From Candidatus Brockarchaeota archaeon (GTDB lineage: Archaea > Thermoproteota > EX4484-205 > JAAOZP01): a stretch of DNA of 33,236 bases. The notes beneath the pieces were generated by a model. The model ran no database searches. It saw nothing but the letters and a program-made list of their open reading frames with translations, and was not told the origin of the DNA. How positions within the stretch are numbered: the stretch's first letter is position 1; each line of letters opens with the position of its first letter. Shown here piece by piece: positions 8,667 through 17,124 of the stretch. The DNA lies in contig JAFNJB010000051.1 of the NCBI GenBank assembly GCA_017601245.1, forward strand, positions 1-33,236. The letters are read 5' to 3'. The position numbers were made by a program, and so were the translations under genes.

Positions 8667-10052
8667 ATGAGCTCCCCCTTGGAAACTGCTGTAGATTATA
8701 GAATGCCGGAGGTTAACGTTATCGGAGGGGGTGACATTGCAGAACATGATTTAAATATTCTTGAAAACATATTCAAAAGATTCTTTGAAAATGAATATGA
8801 AAAAATATTAATGCCTCCGCTTTTTATTTTGGACATTTCTGAGGATGCCGAATTATCAAAAGCAAAGAAGGAAACTAAAATAATTCCAGTTAACGAAAAT
8901 ACTGTAACACTGGCAGGGTACCCCTATATTCTATTGGTTTTAAATTCATGCGGAGCACACGGCATTGTTCACATGCGTCAACTAAGTAGGATAGAGATGA
9001 TGCAAAAATATGTTGATGCTGAAGTCACCATATACTCTTTAATGTCTATACTTAAAGCGAGTATGGGTAGAGGTATTGGTTCATTAGTAAAATTTGACAT
9101 AGAAGAAAGCGATAGAAATCTTATACTTGAAGGTACGGAATTTAGAAGACTGATTGAGAATATGAGAGAAACTCTTCCTTACACTCCCTTCAGAATCGAT
9201 AGAGATAAATTAGTATTACTAGAATCCATGTCCCTATTAAATCAATTTTTAGCATTGGAAAAGCCAGAAATAAGAAAAATCAGAGGTTTAAGCAAGAATA
9301 TAAGTGATGAGATTCATAATAGAATTATGAAGATTCTTATGGAAGATTCTGAGAAATCTTTATACTTAGAATCCATCGGACTGATTTCAACTTTAAGTGA
9401 AATACTTCCAAATACGTATCTCAATCTATTGTTTTACGCAAGTTTCTTGACTAATCTTGGCGCCCAAGGCCTCTTATCGTTAGCTAAGAGTATTGCTTGT
9501 GAGGAGAAGAAAGTCAAAGTATTAGCTATGGTGGAGAGGGAAGTGGAAAGTGGTGGGAATCGTTTAGAACTAATTTTTGAATACGATATTTTCGATTATG
9601 AAAATTTTGTTAAGCATAAAGAAAATTTAATTAGGATAATTGACGAAGGATTAGAAATATGTCGAAAGGGAAGGCCTTTTAACAGATTAAACTATGTGAG
9701 ACAGAAACTGGATAGCGTCAAGACGCCTTCTGAGCTTCAGTTTTTCAGCGATTCTTTTTCACAAACAATATTTAGCAGTAGTCCATCATCTGATCAGATT
9801 CCAATTTACTATATTCATTCAAACGGATCTTCATGTAAAAAGGAAGAAGCAATGCTTTTCTCATCTTTCTTTGCAGACTACATTATCGCAACGAATATTT
9901 TGAATGCTTTATCTACATCAAAAGAAGGCAATATAAAAGGCATTGTGAAAAATGCAATACGGTGTCCCTTTAGGAGAGCACCTCAAATGAAATGTGTATG
10001 GAACCCAGAGTGTGAACATGAGAAAGCGTGGTTGGATTTTATCGGTATTTAA
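8667..10052 (+). CDS. Uncharacterised 461-aa protein with C-terminal Cys/His cluster
   Basis: Long intact ORF. No family recognised from the sequence. C-terminus IRCPFRRAPQMKCVWNPECEHEKAW (C-x9-C-x5-C-x-H), a possible metal-binding tail. Confidence 0.8.
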   Translation: MSSPLETAVDYRMPEVNVIGGGDIAEHDLNILENIFKRFFENEYEKILMPPLFILDISEDAELSKAKKETKIIPVNENTVTLAGYPYILLVLNSCGAHGIVHMRQLSRIEMMQKYVDAEVTIYSLMSILKASMGRGIGSLVKFDIEESDRNLILEGTEFRRLIENMRETLPYTPFRIDRDKLVLLESMSLLNQFLALEKPEIRKIRGLSKNISDEIHNRIMKILMEDSEKSLYLESIGLISTLSEILPNTYLNLLFYASFLTNLGAQGLLSLAKSIACEEKKVKVLAMVEREVESGGNRLELIFEYDIFDYENFVKHKENLIRIIDEGLEICRKGRPFNRLNYVRQKLDSVKTPSELQFFSDSFSQTIFSSSPSSDQIPIYYIHSNGSSCKKEEAMLFSSFFADYIIATNILNALSTSKEGNIKGIVKNAIRCPFRRAPQMKCVWNPECEHEKAWLDFIGI

Positions 10053-10218
10053 CGTATCCCTCTTCAAAAACACACAAACGATTTATCTAACTCTGCTAAT
10101 CCGGCAGATCTCAACACTGGCGTAATGAGACATTTTTACTCAAATCGAAATATTAAACATCGCAACGTCAACTTAAGATAATCATTAGTGGATAGCTTTC
10201 TAAAAATCCTGTCTATAA

Positions 10219-10572
10219 ATGCTTAAAAAGAATCTTTCTGTAAATTACTCCATGTCGGATAGCGTTAATACCTTTAGAAGGTTTCTTGAGAAAAAATCTG
10301 AAGGTATCAGGATCGATAGGAAGGAGGGTAAAGCGTTTTGGGACGTTCCCGTAAATTCGAGCGAAGCGAATTACACCGGTTTTCTAGAATTTGCTTATTC
10401 CACTAACTTGTCTGGGGATTACGTATATCTCGATAGGAGCACGGCATTTGAAATCGTGAATAGACTCAACTGGATGGAGAGCAAGATAAAGAGACTGGTT
10501 AAAAGAGAAAGAATAATGATTTTGCTGCTCTCAGCGGTTTTAATAATAGCTGTTTTAGGGTGGTTAACATGA
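10219..10572 (+). CDS. Small tail-anchored membrane protein, unknown function
   Basis: Hydrophilic N-terminal domain then one C-terminal TM helix (RERIMILLLSAVLIIAVLGWLT). Possible alternative start at ATG 10252. Stop overlaps the ATG of the MoxR gene (ATGA at 10569-10572). Confidence 0.75.
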   Translation: MLKKNLSVNYSMSDSVNTFRRFLEKKSEGIRIDRKEGKAFWDVPVNSSEANYTGFLEFAYSTNLSGDYVYLDRSTAFEIVNRLNWMESKIKRLVKRERIMILLLSAVLIIAVLGWLT

Positions 10573-11774
10573 GTAGTCTAAGACCTCTAGTAAACAGATT
10601 CAAAGAGGAATTAGAGAGGAGATTTATTGGGAATGAGAACATCAAGTCTATTCTGATCCTTAACCTTCTCCATAAAAGGTCTACAATATTAATAAGGGCT
10701 CCAAGAGGCACTGGCAAATCAACGCTCATGCTTCTAATTCTCAAGGGTCTGTTCGGAGACGATTTTGTAGTCATTTCGGGAGCATCTGAAGTTAAGAGGG
10801 GAGAGGTTGTGGGAAGGCTTCACATACCGTCACTTGAAAGAAAGGGTATTGAGAAGGTGCTCTGGGCAAAGTTTGTTGAAGCGCGAGGTAAGGGCATAGA
10901 CGAGGTAAATAGACTTAATCCCTATACTACCGCAAATATTCATCACCTCATGCAGTTTGGAGAAGTTTGGGCGTATGGACAGAAATATACTGTTGAAGAT
11001 TATACTCTAATAGCTAATGAGAATCCCAATGACTCTACGACATTCATGCAACCCCCACCTTTTTACGATAGGTTTGACATAGCTGTATACCTTAATTCCC
11101 TTTCTATAAGCCAGAAGTTTGCATTACAAGAATTTAATGAAAAAAACGGATATGATTTAGTTAGGTCGATGCCTCAAGTAATGAGTTTCGAAGAGCTTTC
11201 TCAAATAAGGAGAGAGGTTGAGGAGACTGAATTAGACCCGGAAATAACTGGGTTTATAAACGTCTTGATTAGAGATTTTCAAATATGTGTCAAGGGTAAG
11301 GAACACAGTAATATGCCTTTACCAGTTTTATGCGAAGGTTGCCATTTCACTAGATTTATATGCAGCAGGGTTAGGGAACCTCCGAGTGAGAGAGCAACAA
11401 TCGTCCTACTTCAATTAGCGAAGGCCAAGAAGTGGTTGGATGGAAACGTTGATGAAAAAGACATATTGGAAATGGCAAAGTGGGTATTAGTACATAGGAC
11501 TGGTTTGCTAAATCCGGAAAAGCCATTGAAAGAAATAGATGAACTTATAGAAATGGAGAAAGAGAGGATGTTTGAAAGAGAGTCTAGAAAGCAGTGGTTT
11601 ATCCTCAATGAGCTATACTCCGGCTTCAACCCGAGCCTATACAGGACGGCTAAGGAAATAGCTGCTGAAGACAATGTCTTTGCAGAAGAGCTTTTCCTCC
11701 TAGAGGAGAAATGGATAAAAGAGGGTAAGATAAGCCGAGAAGAAACTCTAAAGGCCGAATTGGGCTTAGAATGA
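10569..11774 (+). CDS. MoxR-family AAA+ ATPase with four-Cys insert
   Basis: Walker A APRGTGKST, Walker B GIDEVNRL, sensor-1 region LIANENPND...FYDRFD. Start moved from track GTG 10560 to ATG 10569, which overlaps the upstream stop. Cys insert C-x14-C-x2-C-x6-C at about 11286-11363. Confidence 0.88.
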   Translation: MSSLRPLVNRFKEELERRFIGNENIKSILILNLLHKRSTILIRAPRGTGKSTLMLLILKGLFGDDFVVISGASEVKRGEVVGRLHIPSLERKGIEKVLWAKFVEARGKGIDEVNRLNPYTTANIHHLMQFGEVWAYGQKYTVEDYTLIANENPNDSTTFMQPPPFYDRFDIAVYLNSLSISQKFALQEFNEKNGYDLVRSMPQVMSFEELSQIRREVEETELDPEITGFINVLIRDFQICVKGKEHSNMPLPVLCEGCHFTRFICSRVREPPSERATIVLLQLAKAKKWLDGNVDEKDILEMAKWVLVHRTGLLNPEKPLKEIDELIEMEKERMFERESRKQWFILNELYSGFNPSLYRTAKEIAAEDNVFAEELFLLEEKWIKEGKISREETLKAELGLE

Positions 11775-13513
11775 GAATGAACGAGGAGACTATAAGGAGA
11801 ATCTTCGCAGAAGTAAGAAGCGAATTATACTTTCCACCCTGCGAGCTTCAAATAACACATGACAATAAAGAAAGCCCCTTCTTCATTACGGGTTCAAAGA
11901 TTTACATATCTCCAGAATCCATACCTAATGGAGTAGACAAGGAGGAATATTTAAGGTCCGTTATGAGACATGAAGTCGCTCATCTTCATTATTGCCCCTA
12001 CGACGTAAGAACAGCCTACGAACTTATTAAAGAAGCATACGATTCTTGTAGGAACTGGGATATTGCCTACTTTTCTTTTTTACTTTTTTCAGACTTGAGT
12101 GTAGATTGTTTTTACCTTCTTAATAGATTTGGAGAAATACCATATCATGTTAATTACTTCGTTAAGAGCCGATTTGGAATAAATCGGTACATCCAAGAAT
12201 CATACAGGCATTTACTGGGAATTGAGCATAAGGAAGGGAATTTTGAAGTAGAGAATGTTGCTAGACAGCTAAGCATGGTTATGAAGTCTGAGAGGAATTG
12301 GTTTAGTAAAATAAGGCTTTTAGCATTAATACTGGCGAAGAATAAGGTTAGGGTCAAGATACCCAAGAGGATATTCGGCGTAAGAGGAACAATCCCATTA
12401 AGGGAAGATTTGAGTAAAGACAGTATTGAGAGAATATCTCAAGTCCTCGGCGGGATAAAGAATGCGGAGGAAGCTAAGAAGTTCTACGAATACTGGATTA
12501 AGCCGAGGTTAAGGGGTTCGGAAATGGATGAAATAAGACTGAGAATTAAAAAAATGGTTAGGAAAAGTAAAGTTGAAAGCAAGCTTAAAAAAGACAAGAG
12601 CCCGCGGGGTAAGGCAGTTTCCCAAGTAGACCTTAAGATAGGCGAAGAACCGGAATTGCCGACAAGCCTCAGCAAACCATTTGGAGAATTATCAGAGAAG
12701 ATGATCGAAGACACTCTTTGGAGAGTCTTCTGGTATAGGGCTAGAGCAAAGAGAACAATAATGCTCTATCTGGAAGAAGGAAGAATTCCCGAGCCCAGTC
12801 TATCAATAACAACTTACCCGACTGACTGGAATATTGAAGACGAAGTAGAAGACTTAGACATAGAATCCAGTCTTGACGAAGGCAGGTTAAGGGTAGAGAT
12901 AAACACAGTTAAATGGGAAAGTAAGATTATGGGTAAGGGGTCGAGCATGATCATAGCTCGAGTACCATCTAGCCTAATAGTATTGGATGCTAGTAAGAGT
13001 ATGCAATATATTTTTGATGATGCTGCAACCTCAGCATTCATAAACCTTCTCTCCGTTGAAAGAATTGGAGGAAGCACAGCGACTATAACTTTCTCAACAG
13101 AATACTACTATGCAGATTGGCATGATTCTACGCTCGAGAAGGAAATAGCACTAGCATTATACTTCGGGAAAATGACTATAATTCCCCTGAATAAGATTAT
13201 TGAAGTCATTAGTGGAATTGAAAACAGGGTGCTCATAAACATCATAACCGACTGCGGATGGCAGAATATCGAGGAAGCCCTTCCAATCTTAAGCAGCATT
13301 GTTAAAAGCGGTCACACTATAAAAATATTCTACCTTCGCGGAGGCGAATATCCAGAAAGGCTAAAGAGGGTAAGTATGATTAGCGGGGTTAAGATAATAC
13401 CTGTTAAGGATCCGGAGAGGGATTTACATTACTTAGTCATTAAAGAAACTACTGAAGAATATGGAAGCAGAGTAATGTCTTTGAAAGAAAGCGTTTCCGA
13501 TAGCTTGAAGTAG
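11771..13513 (+). CDS. Protein with N-terminal HExxH metallopeptidase-like domain and C-terminal VWA (MIDAS) domain
   Basis: MRHEVAHLHYCPYD (HEVAH at 11969-11983) with downstream FSDLSVD; VWA MIDAS LIVLDASKSM (about 12986) with TITFST and IITDCG. ATGA overlap with MoxR gene. Confidence 0.82.
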   Translation: MRMNEETIRRIFAEVRSELYFPPCELQITHDNKESPFFITGSKIYISPESIPNGVDKEEYLRSVMRHEVAHLHYCPYDVRTAYELIKEAYDSCRNWDIAYFSFLLFSDLSVDCFYLLNRFGEIPYHVNYFVKSRFGINRYIQESYRHLLGIEHKEGNFEVENVARQLSMVMKSERNWFSKIRLLALILAKNKVRVKIPKRIFGVRGTIPLREDLSKDSIERISQVLGGIKNAEEAKKFYEYWIKPRLRGSEMDEIRLRIKKMVRKSKVESKLKKDKSPRGKAVSQVDLKIGEEPELPTSLSKPFGELSEKMIEDTLWRVFWYRARAKRTIMLYLEEGRIPEPSLSITTYPTDWNIEDEVEDLDIESSLDEGRLRVEINTVKWESKIMGKGSSMIIARVPSSLIVLDASKSMQYIFDDAATSAFINLLSVERIGGSTATITFSTEYYYADWHDSTLEKEIALALYFGKMTIIPLNKIIEVISGIENRVLINIITDCGWQNIEEALPILSSIVKSGHTIKIFYLRGGEYPERLKRVSMISGVKIIPVKDPERDLHYLVIKETTEEYGSRVMSLKESVSDSLK

Positions 13514-13598
13514 TAGATTAGATTAGGAGTGTCCATATTTTCGAACAATCCGTTCGTACAATACGGTTAAAAACAAGGCTTCACATCTTAATTATAAC

Positions 13599-14423
13599 AT
13601 GGAGACTTTAAACAAACCGGTCCTCATACTGGGCATAATCGCAGTTATGATAATAGGCGTTAATTTAACCATCTTCATAGGATTCTTCTCTACTTCTATG
13701 CTGAGTCGCAGTACCCCCTATTATAAATCGGAAGACACTTCAATGCCAAAATTTACGATTAGTCCGTACGCTGGAGAACTCGCTACCATTGATGACCAGG
13801 GAAAGCAAACAATCAGCGTATCTGGAATTGGCATGGCTAAGGCGAAGCCAGATAGGGCATTAGTAAGCCTTAGCGTTATTACACGAGCAGATAATGCGAA
13901 GAACGCAGTTTATGAAAACGCTGAGAAGATGAGTATTGTTATAGGGGCTCTTAAAGCCATGGGTATAGCTGAGAAACAGATAGAAACATCTGCATACAGC
14001 TTAACTCCAATATGGGATTATTCTGATAGGAATACGCCAAGAATTACAGGGTATACTTGTCAAAACACAATTACGGTTGTAATTACAGATTTGAACAGGA
14101 TAGGGGAAGTTATTGATGGAGCAATAACTGCCGGTGTGAATCAGGTTTCTCATATTCAATTTACAGTATCGGATGAAACCATGAAACGATTGGAGAAGGA
14201 AGCATTGAGAAACGCGGTAGAGGATGCTGAATCAAAGGCTAAGCTTTTAGCTGATGCTGCGGGAGTGGCTATAGTAAGGTTGATTTCAATAAGTATCTCG
14301 AGTCGAACTTTTGAATCAACTCGAATTACAAACCTATCAGAGGGGGCCGTTTCAACATTGATAATCCCACCTGAAGAAGTCAGTGTGACAATAAGTATCT
14401 CTGCATTATATGAATTCAGATAA
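13599..14423 (+). CDS. SIMPL (DUF541) domain-containing protein
   Basis: N-terminal TM segment; ISVSGIGMAKAKPDRALVSLSV, GIAEKQIETSAYSLTPIWDY...ITGYTCQNTITV, DAESKAKLLADAAGV are SIMPL-type motifs. Confidence 0.9.
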   Translation: METLNKPVLILGIIAVMIIGVNLTIFIGFFSTSMLSRSTPYYKSEDTSMPKFTISPYAGELATIDDQGKQTISVSGIGMAKAKPDRALVSLSVITRADNAKNAVYENAEKMSIVIGALKAMGIAEKQIETSAYSLTPIWDYSDRNTPRITGYTCQNTITVVITDLNRIGEVIDGAITAGVNQVSHIQFTVSDETMKRLEKEALRNAVEDAESKAKLLADAAGVAIVRLISISISSRTFESTRITNLSEGAVSTLIIPPEEVSVTISISALYEFR

Positions 14424-14455
14424 TGCTTTAATAATTCTCTTACGCGATGTGATTA

Positions 14456-14941
14456 TTGCGATTGGACTCTGAAGAAGAGCTAGAATATAAACTGCGAGGT
14501 AAGACTCTTCAAGTTTATCTTCATTTAATAAAATCCGGTACTAATGAAAGCTATGGGGTCAGAGAGATCCAGAGGGCTTTAGGCTTTAAGAGTCCAAGCA
14601 TAGCCTCCTATCACTTGGAGAAGCTGAGAGAACTCGGCCTTCTCACAAAAGATGATAAGGGAGACTATCGCATTGCTAAAGAGGTTAACGTCGGATTGTT
14701 GAAGCTGTACATAAAGATAGGCGGATTCCGATTACCCCGGTTCCTCCTCTATGCCTGTTTCATAACAAGCATGGTTTTCACATACCTTCTGGTTTATCCT
14801 CAAACATTAAGTCTTCACAATCTTTTTGCCCTAATGGTAAGCTTCTCGTCTTTAACAATACTTTGGCTTGAAACACTTCTAATCTTGAGAGAGACTAGGT
14901 TGAGGCCGATTAAAAAAGAGGTTAAAAACGAATCGACTTAG
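14456..14941 (+). CDS. Winged-HTH transcriptional regulator with C-terminal transmembrane hairpin
   Basis: GVREIQRALGFKSPSIASYHLEKLRELGLLTKDDKGDYRIAKEV is wHTH; two hydrophobic segments follow (FLLYACFITSMVFTYLLVY; LFALMVSFSSLTILWLETLLIL). TTG start. Confidence 0.8.
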   Translation: MRLDSEEELEYKLRGKTLQVYLHLIKSGTNESYGVREIQRALGFKSPSIASYHLEKLRELGLLTKDDKGDYRIAKEVNVGLLKLYIKIGGFRLPRFLLYACFITSMVFTYLLVYPQTLSLHNLFALMVSFSSLTILWLETLLILRETRLRPIKKEVKNEST

Positions 14942-14981
14942 TCGATTTATACGAATCGGTGATTTTAAAAATCTTAACATT

Positions 14982-15275
14982 CTACTTTAATAGACCTACG
15001 GCAAATCCTATTAATAGTCCTATTGCAAAAAATTGCGAAGATTCTATCAGTGTTTTAACCCACTTAATTACTGGTAATAATACTCCTAAAAATTTTTCAA
15101 TCTCGCTTCTTGAAACAACACTAATACCTAAGAGCATTAAGATTAGAATTATCAACCCAATTACTACGGCAACCTTCAATGCTTTTGCTATAATGTATCC
15201 TACTCCTATCCCTACTATTAACCCTAATATTGCTACTGGTTCTATCACAGTGATTCTGAATCTTGAAAACGTCAT
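14982..15275 (-). CDS. Small integral membrane protein (FUN14-like, tentative)
   Basis: Strongly hydrophobic with Gly-rich helices (AILGLIVGIGVGYIIAKALKVAVVIGLIILILMLLG; FFAIGLLIGFAVGLL). TATA-like aataaatttata directly upstream on the minus strand. Confidence 0.6.
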   Translation of the reverse strand: MTFSRFRITVIEPVAILGLIVGIGVGYIIAKALKVAVVIGLIILILMLLGISVVSRSEIEKFLGVLLPVIKWVKTLIESSQFFAIGLLIGFAVGLLK

Positions 15276-15338
15276 ATAAATTTATTGTCTTAAGCTTTTT
15301 TGAAAACGCATAAATAATATTCCACAGAAGTAAAAGTC
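15276..15338. promoter_or_regulatory. Compact divergent promoter between small membrane protein and amidotransferase
   Basis: 63-bp AT-rich spacer with TATA-like elements on both strands (minus ataaatttata; plus gcataaataatatt). Confidence 0.45.
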
Positions 15339-16148
15339 ATGTGTAGACTCTTAGGAGCAATGTCCGTTGAGACATGCAGTGTTGAACATTATTTGTTAGA
15401 AGCCGAATGTTCTCTTTTCAAGCAGGCAGTTAAAGGCAGGCAGTCAGACGGTTGGGGAATAGGCTTCTACGTTGGACATGTTCCCATTGTATTCAAGTCT
15501 GAGAAAGCCGTATATGAAGAAGAGGATAAGTTTAGAGAAGTCGTCAAATCTACTAGAGGAAGGATAATAATTGCCCATGTTAGGAAAGCCAGTAATCCAA
15601 GGGGGTTACCGCGTGAGAAATTGATCTCTCCGGAAAATTCCCAACCCTTCAACCATTCCAAGTATCTCCTTGCACACAATGGCTCGATAAACATACCCGA
15701 TGAAGCAATTAAGAGACTCAGCTCCTACAGAGAGTTCATAAGGAGCAATAATGATAGTGAAGTATACTTCTACCTCCTACTTGAGTTAATCGATAGGGAA
15801 AATGATGTTATCGTTGCTTTTAGAAAAGTGGAGAAAACTTTAAAGGAGATATTCGAAGAGGAAAAACCAAGTAAGTTCGAAGTCCCGTTTACCAGTTTAA
15901 ATACAGTATTTTCAGACGGTGATAGGCTATACGCCTTTACAAGATATTTGATTGATCCGGGTAAATCCATATGCTACGGGGATTCTCCACTTTTCGAAAT
16001 GTGTTTTAAGACGGATGGTAGAAATTTAATAGTGGCTTCAGAAAAAGTTGAAAAAGGGAATTGGATCCCCTTGAGAAATAACAGCTTGCTCGTATGTTGG
16101 GCCGAGGATAATAGGATAGAATATGAGGTTTTAGATTTCAATGAGTGA
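15339..16148 (+). CDS. Class II glutamine amidotransferase family protein
   Basis: MCRLLGAMS N-terminal nucleophile Cys; GRQSDGWGIGFYV; IIAHVRKASNPRG; NSQPFNHSKYLLAHNGSI. Confidence 0.9.
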   Translation: MCRLLGAMSVETCSVEHYLLEAECSLFKQAVKGRQSDGWGIGFYVGHVPIVFKSEKAVYEEEDKFREVVKSTRGRIIIAHVRKASNPRGLPREKLISPENSQPFNHSKYLLAHNGSINIPDEAIKRLSSYREFIRSNNDSEVYFYLLLELIDRENDVIVAFRKVEKTLKEIFEEEKPSKFEVPFTSLNTVFSDGDRLYAFTRYLIDPGKSICYGDSPLFEMCFKTDGRNLIVASEKVEKGNWIPLRNNSLLVCWAEDNRIEYEVLDFNE

Positions 16149-16157
16149 ACCAATGGA

Positions 16158-17003
16158 TTAGTAACTTTCTATTAGGATTTTCGGATTGCGGATAAGATCG
16201 CTTGGAGTAATTTTTCTCCTCGGCTTACTAGCCACTATTAAACCTCTGCATTGCCCCCTCTTACTATCCTCGTCCCTTAGAAAATCAATGTCTTCAAAAA
16301 ACAGCCAGGTAATAGCCATTACTTCAGCCAACCCCCAGAAGTACAATGGTAATTCCGCTCTACTCTTTTTCACGAGATCGAACTCCAGCCTCTTAATCTC
16401 GCCGGTTATAGGATCGTAATCGCTATGCATACTTATTACAACCCTTTCCTTAGAGGCCTCGGGGAGTAGGAGCTCATACCCTTTTATTAGAAACATGTAA
16501 ATCTTATCGATTTCATCGATTATGAAAACACCGTTTTCACTAATTGAACTCGATACCGACGCCAAGAGTCTAACTAGCCTCCAAGGATTGAAATGAGGGG
16601 TAGAATTACCGTATAAAAGCCCTATGTCATACTTCTTACCTGTTTCATGGATTTTGAGGGCATCTAACTGTTCAACTTTGACATCTACTCCAACTTCTTT
16701 ACCGAATTTAATAGCTTTCTTTAAAGCAGATTTCCTAAGATCTGTTATAGTCAAGTCGATGCGTTTTCCAGATTCCGCAAAGGCCTTTGCCAGAGCTATT
16801 CCACCTATACCGGTTCCTCCGCATACATCTACCAAACTTATACAATCCCTGTTCGATATTAAAGAGCGTATCCACTCTTGGGCAATAAGTCTCTTAAACC
16901 TCTCCAATGCTTCTTCATACCTCGACCTCCCTTCTTCACTCCAAGGGTCCTCAGGCCAAGGCATAACCTCATATATTTCTTCTAATTTCTTATCCTCGTT
17001 CAA
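16158..17003 (-). CDS. SAM-dependent class I methyltransferase
   Basis: Motif I LVDVCGGTGIGGIALAKAF; LTITDLRKSALKKAIKFG; post-motif DIGLLYGNSTPHFNPW. Confidence 0.8.
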   Translation of the reverse strand: MNEDKKLEEIYEVMPWPEDPWSEEGRSRYEEALERFKRLIAQEWIRSLISNRDCISLVDVCGGTGIGGIALAKAFAESGKRIDLTITDLRKSALKKAIKFGKEVGVDVKVEQLDALKIHETGKKYDIGLLYGNSTPHFNPWRLVRLLASVSSSISENGVFIIDEIDKIYMFLIKGYELLLPEASKERVVISMHSDYDPITGEIKRLEFDLVKKSRAELPLYFWGLAEVMAITWLFFEDIDFLRDEDSKRGQCRGLIVASKPRRKITPSDLIRNPKILIESY

Positions 17004-17124
17004 CCTTTAGCATCAACGTCAATATTTCTTTTAAACCTTCTTCTGAAGAGCCTTTAAGCAAATGCTAAGAAAAGAAATTTAAGTTTAGAAATGGAAAATT
17101 TAGATATTCGCTATATTCAAAGGA

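Noticed and set aside
10053-10218. Possible small RNA (C/D box or tRNA-like) in the 166-bp intergenic gap
   Set aside because: Looked for C/D boxes, cloverleaf arms and TTCRA motif; found no convincing paired set.
14959-15279. Plus-strand 106-aa ORF (MILKILTFYFNRPTANPINSPIAKNCED...)
   Set aside because: Shadow of the minus-strand ORF 14982-15275, which has coherent transmembrane helices and an adjacent TATA element; the plus-strand reading is low-complexity I/N/P/T.
16624-17010. Plus-strand 128-aa ORF
   Set aside because: Antisense shadow of the methyltransferase gene.
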